64,000 bases of DNA from the NCBI RefSeq assembly GCF_001507335.1, contig NZ_LMAH01000002.1, positions 186,001 to 250,000 of the forward strand, written 5' to 3'. The stretch comes from Chryseobacterium sp. JAH (GTDB lineage Bacteria; Bacteroidota; Bacteroidia; Flavobacteriales; Weeksellaceae). The notes beneath the pieces are model-generated. The model was not told the origin of the DNA. It was given only the letters and a program-made list of their open reading frames with translations, and ran no database searches. The position numbers and the translations under genes were made by a program. Position 1 is the stretch's first letter; every line of letters starts with the position of its first letter. Shown here piece by piece: positions 42,091 to 50,709 of this stretch.

Positions 42091-42113
42091 CAAAGTTAAT
42101 CATTAATGATTAA
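42091..42113 (-). promoter_or_regulatory. -7 box with an adjoining palindrome
   Basis: TAACTTTG on the minus strand (42098-42091) is a -7 box 20 bp before the HAD gene start. The perfect 18-bp palindrome TTAATCATTAATGATTAA (42096-42113) overlaps its upstream edge, where a repressor could block. No clear -33 TTG. AT-rich, so chance is possible. Confidence 0.4.
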
Positions 42114-42136
42114 ACACTGGTGTTAATATTCGTTTA

Positions 42137-42152
42137 TGTTAAAATTTTAACA
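42137..42152. promoter_or_regulatory. 16-bp perfect palindrome TGTTAAAATTTTAACA
   Basis: Lies in the divergent spacer between the HAD and idi genes. A possible protein-binding site; an AT-rich palindrome can arise by chance. Confidence 0.3.
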
Positions 42153-42296
42153 CAATAAATATGTTTAACTTATTAAAACCATCATTCCATTGCTTTTTTA
42201 ATAAAATTAAGATGTTATTTTTATTTAAAAAAAAGCCAATATTTCATAAATATTAAAAATCTTGCACAATTATTTTACGAAATCATGATTAAAACT

Positions 42297-42304
42297 TAAA
42301 TTTG
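42297..42304 (+). promoter_or_regulatory. -7 box (TAAATTTG) just before idi
   Basis: Exact TAnnTTTG ending 6 bp before the idi ATG at 42310, so a leaderless or nearly leaderless mRNA would result. No TTG at 17-23 bp. Confidence 0.4.
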
Positions 42305-42309
42305 TAGGA

Positions 42310-42819
42310 ATGGAAGAATATGTTGTTTTAGTAAATTCTGAAGATAAAGTTTTAGGTTTGATGGAAAAGCAGCAGGCACATATCAATGGTCTGCTTCATC
42401 GTGCGTTTTCAGTTTTTTTATTTAATAACCAAGGTGAAATGCTTCTGCAGAAGCGTGCATCAGAGAAATATCATTCTCCTAATCAATGGACCAATGCGGT
42501 ATGTTCTCATCCTCGTGATGGTGAAACTTATTTAGAGGGAGCCAAAAGGCGAGTAAATGAGGAGCTGGGAATTGAAACTGAACTTTCAGAAAAATTTAAT
42601 TTCATTTACAAAGCGGACGTTGGAGGCGGACTTTGGGAACATGAACTCGATCACGTTTTTACAGGAACCTACGATGACAAATTTAGTTTGAATCAAAATG
42701 AGGTTGAAGAAGTTCGCTATATTTCTATGGCCGATCTTGACCGTGAAATTTCAGAACATCCTGAATATTTTACAGAATGGTTTAAAATCATTCTTGAAGA
42801 ATATAAACACCATTTTTAA
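42310..42819 (+). CDS. idi: Isopentenyl-diphosphate delta-isomerase, type 1
   Basis: 169 aa Nudix-fold enzyme. The catalytic cysteine is in WTNAVCSHPRDGETYLEGA, and the Nudix-like helix AKRRVNEELGIETELSEKF carries the metal-binding glutamates, with WEHELDHVFTGTYDDKF for the second acidic site. It interconverts IPP and DMAPP for isoprenoids such as menaquinone and undecaprenol. Starts an apparent three-gene run with the next exported protein (8 bp gap) and gcvT. Identification is firm. Confidence 0.95.
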   Translation: MEEYVVLVNSEDKVLGLMEKQQAHINGLLHRAFSVFLFNNQGEMLLQKRASEKYHSPNQWTNAVCSHPRDGETYLEGAKRRVNEELGIETELSEKFNFIYKADVGGGLWEHELDHVFTGTYDDKFSLNQNEVEEVRYISMADLDREISEHPEYFTEWFKIILEEYKHHF

Positions 42820-42827
42820 ATTTAAAG

Positions 42828-43304
42828 ATGAAAAAAATAATATTTCTTTTCGTTTTCTTATTTCACTTTTGCGGTTTTGCTCAAAAAACTGACACTCAAG
42901 TGTATGAAAGCGAAAATTATTCAATCACAATGCCCAATACATGGAAAGCGACCAATGATGAGGGAATCGTAAACATTTTCCCGACCAATCAAATTGGTGC
43001 AGTTACCATTTCAGAGTATCATGATCTTGCACTTCCGAAAACAGAAATAAAGAAATTTATTCTGGCACTTCACGATTCGTCAGATGATGAGGATAAAATT
43101 AAAAGCAGCGGAGGAAAAAAAGGTTTTAACCAGTATGTATATGAATATTTTGATGAGAAAGAGAATCTATTCTGGCTTACAAAAGTATTTCAAAAAGATA
43201 AAGAATTATATATCGTCAGCATCAATTGCCAACAGAAATACTGGAACGGAAATTATATGAAAGTATTCAACGAAACATTTGACAGTTTTAAAATTAAAAA
43301 ATAA
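42828..43304 (+). CDS. Exported hypothetical protein (PsbP-like)
   Basis: 158 aa. Signal peptide MKKIIFLFVFLFHFCGFAQ. The mature part starts YESENYSITMPNTWKATNDEGIVNIFPTNQIGAVTISEY and ends YIVSINCQQKYWNGNYMKVFNETFDSFKI, the layout of small PsbP/DUF1795-type exported proteins. Begins 8 bp after idi, so likely cotranscribed, with gcvT 49 bp further on. Function unknown. Confidence 0.7.
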   Translation: MKKIIFLFVFLFHFCGFAQKTDTQVYESENYSITMPNTWKATNDEGIVNIFPTNQIGAVTISEYHDLALPKTEIKKFILALHDSSDDEDKIKSSGGKKGFNQYVYEYFDEKENLFWLTKVFQKDKELYIVSINCQQKYWNGNYMKVFNETFDSFKIKK

Positions 43305-43353
43305 AAATCTGATTGTAAGATTTTCACATTTCAAACTATAAATAATAATAAAA

Positions 43354-44430
43354 ATGAAGAAAACAGCCTTGTACGATAAACACGTTTCTTTGGGAGCGAA
43401 AATAGTACCTTTTGCAGGATTTGATATGCCTGTACAATATTCCGGAGTGACGGAAGAGCACTTTGCAGTAAGAGAAAAAGCAGGATTATTTGACGTATCT
43501 CACATGGGACAGTTCTTCATTGAAGGTGCAGGCTCAAAAGATCTTTTGCAATTTGTTACGACCAACAATGTAGACGCCCTTGAAAATGGGAAAGCTCAAT
43601 ACTCTTGCCTTCCGAACGAATATGGAGGAATCGTGGATGACCTTATCGTTTACAAAATGGAGGATAATAAATATTTTGTGGTTGTTAACGCTTCAAACAT
43701 TGAAAAAGACTGGAATCACATTTCAAAATACAATAGTTTTGGAGCAAAGATGACGAATGCTTCAGACGAAATGTCTTTATTGGCAGTTCAAGGTCCGAAA
43801 GCTACAGAAATTCTTCAGAAAATAACTGAAACCAATCTATCTGACATTCCTTACTATCATTTTACAGTGGGTGCTGTAGCTGGAGTAAGCGATGTGATTA
43901 TTTCAAACACAGGCTATACAGGAAGTGGAGGTTTTGAAATTTATTTTAAAAATGAAAATGCAGAACAGCTTTGGGATGCCATCATTGAAGCTGGAACAGA
44001 CGAAGGAATTATCCCTTGCGGATTGGCTGCCAGAGACACTTTAAGATTAGAAAAAGGTTTCTGTTTGTACGGAATGGACATCGATGACACAACCTCTCCT
44101 ATTGAAGCAGGTTTAGGCTGGATCACAAAGTTTGATAAAGATTTTGTCTCTAAAGAAATTTTTGCAAAACAGAAAGAAGAAGGCGTTACAAGAAAATTAG
44201 TTGGTTTTGAACTTACTGACAAAGGAGTTCCAAGACACGATTATCCTGTTGTAGATGCAGAAGGAAACCTGATTGGAAAAGTAACTTCAGGAACTCAGTC
44301 GCCAATGAAAAAAATCGGTTTGGGTATCGCTTATGTTGACAAACCTCATTTCAAATTGGGTACAGAAATTTTCATTCAGGTAAGAAATAAAAACATTCCC
44401 GCGAAAGTGGTAAAAATGCCTTTCGTGTAA
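43354..44430 (+). CDS. gcvT: Glycine cleavage system aminomethyltransferase (T-protein)
   Basis: 358 aa, family length. MKKTALYDKHVSLGAKIVPFAGFDMPVQYSG at the N-terminus, DVSHMGQFFIEG, the folate-binding VNASNIEKDWNH and AVQGPKATEIL, YTGSGGFEIYF, and the C-terminal domain with KGVPRHDYPV and GTQSPMKKIGLGIAYVD. It moves the methylene group to tetrahydrofolate. No gcvH or gcvP is adjacent. Ends at a strong terminator. Identification is firm. Confidence 0.96.
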   Translation: MKKTALYDKHVSLGAKIVPFAGFDMPVQYSGVTEEHFAVREKAGLFDVSHMGQFFIEGAGSKDLLQFVTTNNVDALENGKAQYSCLPNEYGGIVDDLIVYKMEDNKYFVVVNASNIEKDWNHISKYNSFGAKMTNASDEMSLLAVQGPKATEILQKITETNLSDIPYYHFTVGAVAGVSDVIISNTGYTGSGGFEIYFKNENAEQLWDAIIEAGTDEGIIPCGLAARDTLRLEKGFCLYGMDIDDTTSPIEAGLGWITKFDKDFVSKEIFAKQKEEGVTRKLVGFELTDKGVPRHDYPVVDAEGNLIGKVTSGTQSPMKKIGLGIAYVDKPHFKLGTEIFIQVRNKNIPAKVVKMPFV

Positions 44431-44539
44431 TAATTGTTTTAAAAAAATTCAATTAAAATCAATGCTAAAAGGTTATCATCTTAATTAAATTGTATAGCAA
44501 TTTCTTCTTTTAAGATCGGTATCAAGATTACTTTTAGAT

Positions 44540-44571
44540 AAAAAAACCACAGATTGCTCTGTGGTTTTTTT
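44540..44571. terminator. Bidirectional terminator after gcvT
   Basis: AAAAAACCACAG (44541-44552) and CTGTGGTTTTTT (44559-44570), perfect 12-bp stem with 6-nt loop. Separates convergent genes. Confidence 0.85.
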
Positions 44572-44590
44572 ACTTTTTTGACAGATTTTT

Positions 44591-44947
44591 TTAATTATTT
44601 CCGTTAAAATGAGCTCTTAAATTCTCAATGTTTTTCTTGTCATTCCCTATGAAAATCTCAGTGTCAGTAAGGAAAACCGGACGCTTTAAGAACGTATAAT
44701 GATCTAATAGCAATTCTTTAAAATCATCTTCACCCATTGTTTTCAAATCGAGTTCTCTCAATTTGATCTGAGTAGATTTTTTACTGAACAAATCCTCGTA
44801 AGAATTGGTGATTTTATACATTGCTTCCACTTCTTCCTGTGTGATAGGCTCTTTTTTTATTTCGCGCATCTCCCAGTCTCTCAGATCAAATTTTGCTAAA
44901 ATTTTTCTGCATGTGTCGCAACTATTAAGATAAAATACTTTCTTCAT
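44591..44947 (-). CDS. ArsC/Spx family thioredoxin-fold protein
   Basis: 118 aa. The active-site Cys10-DT-Cys13 (LNSCDTCRKIL) sits at the N-terminus, followed by IKKEPITQEEVEAMYKI, SKKSTQIKLRE and the conserved RPVFLTDTEIFIGND. This matches the arsenate reductase/Spx family, with a CxxC that could act as a redox switch. It could be an arsenate reductase or a regulatory relative; no ars genes flank it. Monocistronic. Confidence 0.85.
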   Translation of the reverse strand: MKKVFYLNSCDTCRKILAKFDLRDWEMREIKKEPITQEEVEAMYKITNSYEDLFSKKSTQIKLRELDLKTMGEDDFKELLLDHYTFLKRPVFLTDTEIFIGNDKKNIENLRAHFNGNN

Positions 44948-45087
44948 CTATATATTAATTAATTATTTTTTAAAAATTTCACTCCAAATTGGATATTATT
45001 ACAAGATACCACTTTAATATGGAAAAAGACCTATTTAATTTCACTTTGTGATATTTAATGAATATCTTTATTAAAATTTAAATTAAG

Positions 45088-45555
45088 ATGGATAATAAAC
45101 CTGTTACTTTTCAGTTTATTTCTGAGCCTTCGGATGTCAATTATGGGGGAAATGTGCATGGTGGAAGCGTTATGAAATGGATTGACCAGGCAGGTTACGC
45201 CTGCGCTACTACCTGGAGCGGAAATTATTCGGTAACAGTGTACGTAGGCGGAATTCGCTTTTATGAGCCGATAAAAATTGGGGAAATCGTGAAAGTTGAG
45301 GCTCAAGTGATTTATACGGGCTCATCAAGTATGCACATTTCGATTAATGTCTTCTCTAGAAACCTAAAACAGCCTATTTTCGACAAAAAAACACACTGCA
45401 TCATTGTGTTCGTAGCTGTGGATGAAAATGGTAAAAAATTACCTGTTCCAAAATGGATTCCGGAAACTAATGAAGAGAAACAACAGGAGATGTACGCCAA
45501 AAGACTGATGGAACTAAGAACACAGATTGAAGACGAAATGAAACCTTTTCTATAA
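45088..45555 (+). CDS. Hotdog-fold acyl-CoA thioesterase (YciA/BACH-type)
   Basis: 155 aa. PSDVNYGGNVHGGSVMKWIDQAGYACATTWSG holds the signature with the catalytic Asp of KWIDQAG, followed by YVGGIRFYEPIKIGEIVKVEA and the SSSMHISINVFSR strand. This is the group of medium/long acyl-CoA thioesterases with one hotdog per chain. The next gene begins 8 bp after its stop, suggesting coupling. Substrate chain length unknown. Confidence 0.88.
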   Translation: MDNKPVTFQFISEPSDVNYGGNVHGGSVMKWIDQAGYACATTWSGNYSVTVYVGGIRFYEPIKIGEIVKVEAQVIYTGSSSMHISINVFSRNLKQPIFDKKTHCIIVFVAVDENGKKLPVPKWIPETNEEKQQEMYAKRLMELRTQIEDEMKPFL

Positions 45556-45562
45556 ATGAGTC

Positions 45563-46435
45563 ATGAGAAGGATTGATTTTTTAAAGTTATCATCTTTAGG
45601 TTTTGTTGGGTTATATTCTTGCGGAATCTCAAATTCTTTTAAACAAAATAAAAGCTTGGCAATACAGCTCTATACTATTAGAGGAGCTATTTCTGAGAAT
45701 GTAGAAAAAGCTTTAGAAAGAATTGCGGCTTTGGGTTTTAAAGATTTGGAAATCTATGGTTATAACGGAACTTTTTTTGGAAAGAACAGAAGTGAATTTC
45801 AATCTATTTTAAAAAATACAGGTTTAAAAGTTATTAGCTCTCATCACCGTACAGGAATCACCGATAAAGAAAACGGAACACTGCTGAAAAACTGGGAAAC
45901 AACTTTAGAGGATTTGAATTACATCGGTGCAAAATACGCGGTCTGTTCTTATCTTCCCGAAGCCGAAAGAAGTCTTGAAAATTATCTAAAACTTCCGGAA
46001 GTTTTAGATAATGCCGGTAACACTTCAAAGCAGAATAATATTCAACTAGCATATCACAATCACGATTTTGAATTTATAAAAATGGATGATAAGAAGAATT
46101 TCTATGACTTTATTTTAGAAAATACGTCTCCTGATTTGGTAAAGATGGAACTCGATTTATATTGGATCACAAAAGCAGGAATTGACCCACTCACCTATTT
46201 TGAAAACCACCCAGGAAGATTCCCGCTGTGGCATGTGAAAGACATGGAGAAAGGCACCAAAAATTTCGCAGAAATTGGCAGCGGAACCATTGATTTCAAA
46301 AGTATTTTTGAAGCAAGAAAAAAAGCTGGATTAAAGCATTGGTTTGTGGAGCAGGATTCTAGTAACAAAGATATTTTTGAAAGTATTTCGATGAGTAAAA
46401 AATACATCGATAATCATGCTTTTTTCTTTAAATAA
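45563..46435 (+). CDS. Tat-exported TIM-barrel sugar phosphate isomerase/epimerase-like lipoprotein
   Basis: 290 aa. The N-terminus MRRIDFLKLSSLGFVGLYSCG combines a twin-arginine-like RRxFLK with a lipobox LYSC, so it should be exported and possibly lipid-anchored. The body is a xylose-isomerase-like TIM barrel: LAIQLYTIRGAISENVEKAL, FKDLEIYGYNG, SSHHRTG, YHNHDFEF, MELDLYWITKAGIDPL, FPLWHVKDMEKG and WFVEQDSS, with the acidic and His metal ligands. Substrate unknown. Ends ahead of a 236-bp spacer. Confidence 0.85.
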   Translation: MRRIDFLKLSSLGFVGLYSCGISNSFKQNKSLAIQLYTIRGAISENVEKALERIAALGFKDLEIYGYNGTFFGKNRSEFQSILKNTGLKVISSHHRTGITDKENGTLLKNWETTLEDLNYIGAKYAVCSYLPEAERSLENYLKLPEVLDNAGNTSKQNNIQLAYHNHDFEFIKMDDKKNFYDFILENTSPDLVKMELDLYWITKAGIDPLTYFENHPGRFPLWHVKDMEKGTKNFAEIGSGTIDFKSIFEARKKAGLKHWFVEQDSSNKDIFESISMSKKYIDNHAFFFK

Positions 46436-46613
46436 ACCATGTAAATATTTCATGTACCTGATCTCTTCACAAAAGCATTTTTTTAAAATTAAAGATAAAA
46501 TAATCTTACGTACTTTCCCATGTCCTAGCTCTTTAAAGAGATGACAGTTCTGCAATTCTCTTCGGAATTTCTTTGATCATGTAAACATAGTAAAAAATGC
46601 TATCTAGACCATT

Positions 46614-46652
46614 TCTCAAAAAAAATCCTTTCAAATTTCTCTGAAAGGATTT
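46614..46652 (-). terminator. Terminator of rny
   Basis: AAATCCTTTCA (46623-46633) pairs with TGAAAGGATTT (46642-46652), perfect 11 bp with 8-nt loop; the minus strand ends in an eight-base T-run. Confidence 0.8.
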
Positions 46653-46671
46653 AGTATGTATAAGCTTCAAC

Positions 46672-48243
46672 TTATCTCGCAATGTTTACAGCTCTTGTTT
46701 CTCTGATTACGGTCACTCTTACCTGTCCCGGATACGTTAATTCATTCTGAATTTTTTCTGAGATGTCATAAGAGAGTTGAGAAGCGATTTCGTCATTTAC
46801 TTTTCCGCTTTCCACCATTACTCTCAATTCTCTACCTGCCTGAATTGCGTAAGCACTAGAAACTCCTTCAAAGCTTAAAGCAGCAGCTTCAAGATCTTTC
46901 AGTCTCTGGATGTAAGATTCTAAAACCTGACGTCTTGCTCCCGGTCTTGCTCCCGAAATAGCATCTGCAACCTGAATAATCGGAGATAATAATGATGTCA
47001 TTTCCACTTCGTCATGGTGAGCACCAATAGCATTGATTACCTCAGGATTTTCGCCATATTTCTCAGCCCACTGCATCCCTAATAACGCGTGAGGAAGTTC
47101 AGATTCCTGCTCAGGAACTTTTCCTATATCGTGTAAAAGACCTGCTCTTTTGGCCATTTTTACATTCAATCCTAATTCAGCAGCCATTGTTGCAGCGATA
47201 TTTGCTACTTCTCTCGAGTGCTGTAATAGGTTTTGTCCGTAAGATGAACGATATTTCATTCTACCTACTATTTTTACCAATTCTGGGTGCAAACCGTGGA
47301 TTCCAAGATCAATGATGGTTCTCTTACCAACTTCAATGATCTCTTCTTCTATCATTTTTTTTGTTTTCTCAACCACTTCTTCAATTCTTGCCGGGTGAAT
47401 TCTACCGTCTGTTACCAATCTGTGAAGTGACAATCTTGCGATCTCTCTTCTTACAGGATCGAAACATGAAAGAAGAATCGCTTCCGGAGTATCATCTACG
47501 ATAATTTCAACACCTGTCATCGCTTCTAAAGCACGAATATTTCTACCCTCTCTACCGATAATTCTACCTTTTACCTCGTCAGACTCAATGTTAAAAACAG
47601 ACACTGAATTTTCAATAGCCTGCTCAGTACCAATTCTCTGAATGGTTTGAATAACGATTTTTCTCGCCTCGCTTTTTGCATTCAGCTGAGCTTCTTCCAT
47701 AATACTCTGAACATGCGCCTGAGCTCTTGTTTTAGCTTCAGCTTTCATCGTTTCTACCAATTCAGATTTTGCTTCCTCAGCAGTATAGTTTGAAATTTTC
47801 TCCAGCATTTCAACTTTTTTCGAAGTCGCTGAGTCTAATTCCTGTTGCTTTCTTTCTAAAACTTCTGTTTTCTTAGCGTAGTCAGCAATTTGTCTGTCAA
47901 GATCTTTTTCAAGTTTCCCAGCTTTACTAAGCTCGTCGTTAAGTTTGTTTTCTTTGTCCTTAATTCTTTTTTCACCCTCCTGCATTTTTCTTTCTCGTTG
48001 CTGAATATCTGCATCATGTTGAGATTTCAGCTCAAGAAACTTTTCCTTTGCCTGAAGATTTTTTTCTTTTTTTATCGATTCAGCCTGTACGTTAGCTTTT
48101 TCTATAAGGTTTTCTGCATTTTTGGTCGCATCGTCTATAATAAATTTACCTTTAGCATTAAGGGAACTTTTAGAAAATATCATTCCTAAAACAGCACCTA
48201 TCACTAAGCAAATAACGCCTATAATAATAGCGGTTGTTGTCAT
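46672..48243 (-). CDS. rny: Ribonuclease Y
   Basis: 523 aa from ATG 48243. A longer frame to 48378 adds 45 residues that overlap the 6S-like RNA and is rejected. N-terminal membrane segment [20 protein letters not shown], a long charged coiled coil (about 30-210), a KH domain [24 protein letters not shown] and an HD domain with [13 protein letters not shown] and [11 protein letters not shown]. Membrane-bound endoribonuclease that starts bulk mRNA turnover. Downstream of the zapA and 6S-like genes on the same strand. Confidence 0.96.
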   Translation of the reverse strand: MTTTAIIIGVICLVIGAVLGMIFSKSSLNAKGKFIIDDATKNAENLIEKANVQAESIKKEKNLQAKEKFLELKSQHDADIQQRERKMQEGEKRIKDKENKLNDELSKAGKLEKDLDRQIADYAKKTEVLERKQQELDSATSKKVEMLEKISNYTAEEAKSELVETMKAEAKTRAQAHVQSIMEEAQLNAKSEARKIVIQTIQRIGTEQAIENSVSVFNIESDEVKGRIIGREGRNIRALEAMTGVEIIVDDTPEAILLSCFDPVRREIARLSLHRLVTDGRIHPARIEEVVEKTKKMIEEEIIEVGKRTIIDLGIHGLHPELVKIVGRMKYRSSYGQNLLQHSREVANIAATMAAELGLNVKMAKRAGLLHDIGKVPEQESELPHALLGMQWAEKYGENPEVINAIGAHHDEVEMTSLLSPIIQVADAISGARPGARRQVLESYIQRLKDLEAAALSFEGVSSAYAIQAGRELRVMVESGKVNDEIASQLSYDISEKIQNELTYPGQVRVTVIRETRAVNIAR

Positions 48244-48279
48244 ATATATATTGAGTTTTAATTGTCTAAATTTAAAATA

Positions 48280-48449
48280 AAAAAACCTACAATAATCCAG
48301 TGATTTAGAGTAAACTCCTGATCTCCACGATTTGATCTGATTTCTTCTCTCTGTAATCTGCGTAATGCAGCACGCCATTGAAAAGACTTTCGAACATTAA
48401 TTGTTTAGTGTTGAGTTTACCTTAATGTGTTAGAATTACTGTAGGCAGT
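48280..48449 (-). ncRNA. ssrS: 6S-like (6S-Flavo-type) regulatory RNA
   Basis: On the minus strand CCTACAGTAAT (48445-48435) pairs with ATTATTGTAGG (48296-48286), 11 bp with one wobble, and GGTAAACTC (48421-48413) pairs with GAGTTTACT (48317-48309), 9 bp with one wobble. Between them lies a long mostly open middle of about 95 nt, giving the rod-with-bubble shape of 6S RNA. The closing stem ends in GGTTTTTTT, a terminator tail. It lies just after zapA, and in gammaproteobacteria ssrS directly follows zapA. 6S RNA binds the housekeeping RNA polymerase in stationary phase. A covariance search would confirm. Confidence 0.6.
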
Positions 48450-48463
48450 TTTTGTGGAAAAAT

Positions 48464-48751
48464 TTATTTTCCAACTTCATTCAGCGTCTGATTAATTTTA
48501 GCTAATCTTTCGTTGGTTGAATGTATATTTTTTTCGTAGTTCATAGATACCACTTCTGCATTAGTTCCCAATTTAAGGGCACACATTGCCAAAGCATCTT
48601 GTTTATCTCTCACATCGAAATTTTGTTCAAAATCCTTAATCATATTTTCAATCTGCTTCCCCACTTTGCGTAGAGTTTCTTCCTCTGCTGCGGGTACATT
48701 CAGCGGATATACTCTTCCTGCAATGTTGATGGTTATTCTCCTTACCTCCAT
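48464..48751 (-). CDS. zapA: Cell division protein ZapA
   Basis: 95 aa from ATG 48751 (MEVRRITINIAGRVYPL). The NIAGRVYPLNVPAAEEETLRKVGKQIENMIKDFEQNF N-domain and the coiled coil CALKLGTNAEVVSMNYEKNIHSTNERLAKINQTL are characteristic. It bundles FtsZ filaments at the division site. The start codon overlaps the stop of the coiled-coil gene (TAATG), so they are translationally coupled. A frame extended to 48784 is rejected for that reason. Identification is firm. Confidence 0.9.
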   Translation of the reverse strand: MEVRRITINIAGRVYPLNVPAAEEETLRKVGKQIENMIKDFEQNFDVRDKQDALAMCALKLGTNAEVVSMNYEKNIHSTNERLAKINQTLNEVGK

Positions 48752-49053
48752 TATAGTCCACTGTTTTGAAGCTGTGCAATACAAAAGTCTACTTCTTTTA
48801 CCAATCTGTTGATGTGGTTTTTCATGAGTCTGTTGTGTTCAGGATTGCCTGATATTGCTGAATACAATTTTATATTTTTCTGTTCTTCTGCTAATACCTG
48901 ATTTTTCTTTCTCTCTTCATCATATTTCTTCTTCAAGTCTTCATGCTCTTTATTCAATTCTGATAACTTTTCAGAAAGATTTTGATGACTTTTATGAAGA
49001 TTCAAAATCTTTTTTTCCAGTTCTGAAAAATTGTTTTCTAATTCTTGAAGCAT
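48751..49053 (-). CDS. Small coiled-coil protein upstream of zapA (ZapB-like)
   Basis: 100 aa almost wholly coiled coil: MLQELENNFSELEKKILNLHKSHQNLSEKL with heptad hydrophobics, then EDLKKKYDEERKKNQVLAEEQKNIKLYSAISGNPEHNRLMKNHINRLVKEVDFCIAQL. In flavobacteria a gene like this regularly precedes zapA. The adjacent, overlapping zapA suggests a role in cell division comparable to ZapB, but sequence homology to ZapB is not visible. Soluble. Role is inferred from context. Confidence 0.75.
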   Translation of the reverse strand: MLQELENNFSELEKKILNLHKSHQNLSEKLSELNKEHEDLKKKYDEERKKNQVLAEEQKNIKLYSAISGNPEHNRLMKNHINRLVKEVDFCIAQLQNSGL

Positions 49054-49142
49054 TTCAGGTTTCTAAATATTCTAACTAATAGCAAAAATATGAAAATAAA
49101 AAGACTAACAAAAATAAAAGTCTCTATATTTTGACTAAAAAC

Positions 49143-49171
49143 AAAAAGGAGATGCCAAAGCACCTCCTTTC
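49143..49171 (-). terminator. Terminator downstream of porT
   Basis: AAAGGAGATGC (49145-49155) pairs with GCACCTCCTTT (49160-49170), 10 of 11, 4-nt loop, with a T-run on the minus strand. Confidence 0.75.
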
Positions 49172-49191
49172 TATATTAATTTTTTGTTTTA

Positions 49192-49974
49192 TTACTCAAA
49201 CTTCAGAACAAACATTACAGCTCTCGTCTGTAAAGTAGAAACTGCAGCAGACCAGTAAGGCGGTGTAGTTGCATTATCTGCTACCATTTCGTTATTCATA
49301 AAGAATGTACCTCTGATTGCAGGAGTAAGTTTAAATTTATTAAAATAGAACTGCACTCCCATCTCTGCAGACCAAGCAAAGTTGTGCGTTGTTGATCTAA
49401 AAACCTGCTGCTGGTTATCATCTTGAGAATCGGAGTTAGACTGTAAATTAACGATGTAATTTACCCCTGCTGCGATATAAGGTCTTGAGTTATACCATCT
49501 TTCACCATGCAGTTCCAGTAGCACAGGAACATCTACCAAAGTAGACTTAATTTCTCTTACTCTATCTTTCTCTCCCAGTGTAATAGGCGTAAATGCAGGG
49601 TTTTGAGGGTTACCATTTTGGTAAATATCATTAGATTGTGTATTGAAGATCAATTGTCTTTGTGCAAACTGCAAACCCGGCTCTACTCTTACATCTAAAT
49701 AATCATTTAATCTGAACTTTGTGATAAGACCAGCACCAAAACTGATACTTTCTTTTGAAGTAACAAGATTCTGGTTTTCGTTCATCCCGTATCTCGGATG
49801 AAGAACGATGCGATAGTCTAGTCTATTTCCGTTTAAAAAGAAACCCCAACTGAATTTCTGCTGGTCAAAGTCTTCCAGCTTATCCATCCTGTTACGAGTT
49901 CTAAATTGAGCATCTGCAAAAGTTGCAATACTAACTGAGGCTAAAACCAGAGCTTTTAATAGAAATTTATTCAT
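49192..49974 (-). CDS. porT: PorT/SprT-type outer-membrane protein (type IX secretion system)
   Basis: 260 aa. Signal peptide MNKFLLKALVLASVSIATFADA, then RTRNRMDKLEDFDQQKFSWGFFLNGNRLDYRIVLHP, the hallmark start of PorT/SprT, and an eight-stranded beta barrel (FGAGLITKFRLNDYLDVRVEPGLQF, LVDVPVLLELHGERW, YIAAGVNYIV, WSAEMGVQFYFNKFKLTPAIRGTFF). PorT is needed for T9SS-mediated secretion and gliding in Bacteroidota. It is 3 bp from ubiE, the same gene pairing as in Flavobacterium johnsoniae. No other por genes are in this window. Confidence 0.9.
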   Translation of the reverse strand: MNKFLLKALVLASVSIATFADAQFRTRNRMDKLEDFDQQKFSWGFFLNGNRLDYRIVLHPRYGMNENQNLVTSKESISFGAGLITKFRLNDYLDVRVEPGLQFAQRQLIFNTQSNDIYQNGNPQNPAFTPITLGEKDRVREIKSTLVDVPVLLELHGERWYNSRPYIAAGVNYIVNLQSNSDSQDDNQQQVFRSTTHNFAWSAEMGVQFYFNKFKLTPAIRGTFFMNNEMVADNATTPPYWSAAVSTLQTRAVMFVLKFE

Positions 49975-49977
49975 AGG

Positions 49978-50709
49978 TTATTTTGTTGCTTTATAAATTG
50001 TGGCTATACCTAAACTTAATTTTTTATATTCTACTTTTTTGAATCCTGTATCTAAAAGTATTTGTCTCATTTTTTCTCCAAATGGAAAAGCATTCACAGA
50101 ATCCGGAAGATATGTATACGCCCTATTGTCTTTAGAAACCAATCTACCGATTGCCGGTAATATATTTTTGAAATAAAACATATAAAACGGTCCCAAAAAA
50201 CCCTCTACTTTTGAAAACTCAAGAATATATACACTCTTGTTTTCTTTCACTACTCTTCTCAGCTCTGCCAAACCTTTTGTGAGATTTTCAAAGTTTCTCA
50301 CTCCAAATGCAACGGAAACAGCATCAAATCTATTGTCCTCGAAAGGTAAATTTTCTGCATCTCCTTTCTGCATAGAAATTTTGCCGTCTAATTTAAGTTT
50401 TTTTATTTTAATAACGCCAACATTTAACATTTGTTGCGATAAATCCAAACCAACAACTTTCGCATTGGTTCCTTTTTCTACTGCAATTGCCAAATCACCG
50501 GTTCCAGTCGCTACATCAAGAACTTCCTGAGGTGCATCTTCTTTCATCATGCGAACCAGTTTATTTCTCCACAGGACATCTATCTTCATAGATAATGCAT
50601 GATTCAATAAATCATACTTTGGCGCTATATTGTCGAACATATCCTCTACCTGGCTTTTTTTTGTAGCCTCAGAGTTGTAGGGAGTTACTTTGTTGATATC
50701 GTTTGTCAA
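49978..50709 (-). CDS. ubiE: Demethylmenaquinone methyltransferase
   Basis: 243 aa. Conserved start NKVTPYNSEATKKSQVEDMFDNIAPKYDLLNHALS, SAM motif LDVATGTGDLAIAVE at 64-78, then VGLDLSQQMLNVG, GDAENLPFEDNRFDAVSVAFGVRNFEN and YKKLSLGIATIYKATK. Final methylation in menaquinone (MK) synthesis. porT starts 3 bp after its stop, and the upstream hypothetical gene overlaps its start by 4 bp, so the three probably form one operon. Identification is firm. Confidence 0.95.
   Translation of the reverse strand: MTNDINKVTPYNSEATKKSQVEDMFDNIAPKYDLLNHALSMKIDVLWRNKLVRMMKEDAPQEVLDVATGTGDLAIAVEKGTNAKVVGLDLSQQMLNVGVIKIKKLKLDGKISMQKGDAENLPFEDNRFDAVSVAFGVRNFENLTKGLAELRRVVKENKSVYILEFSKVEGFLGPFYMFYFKNILPAIGRLVSKDNRAYTYLPDSVNAFPFGEKMRQILLDTGFKKVEYKKLSLGIATIYKATK

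Noticed and set aside
48244-48378. 45-residue extension of RNase Y
   Set aside because: It overlaps the 6S-like RNA, and the usual N-terminal membrane segment begins at 48243.
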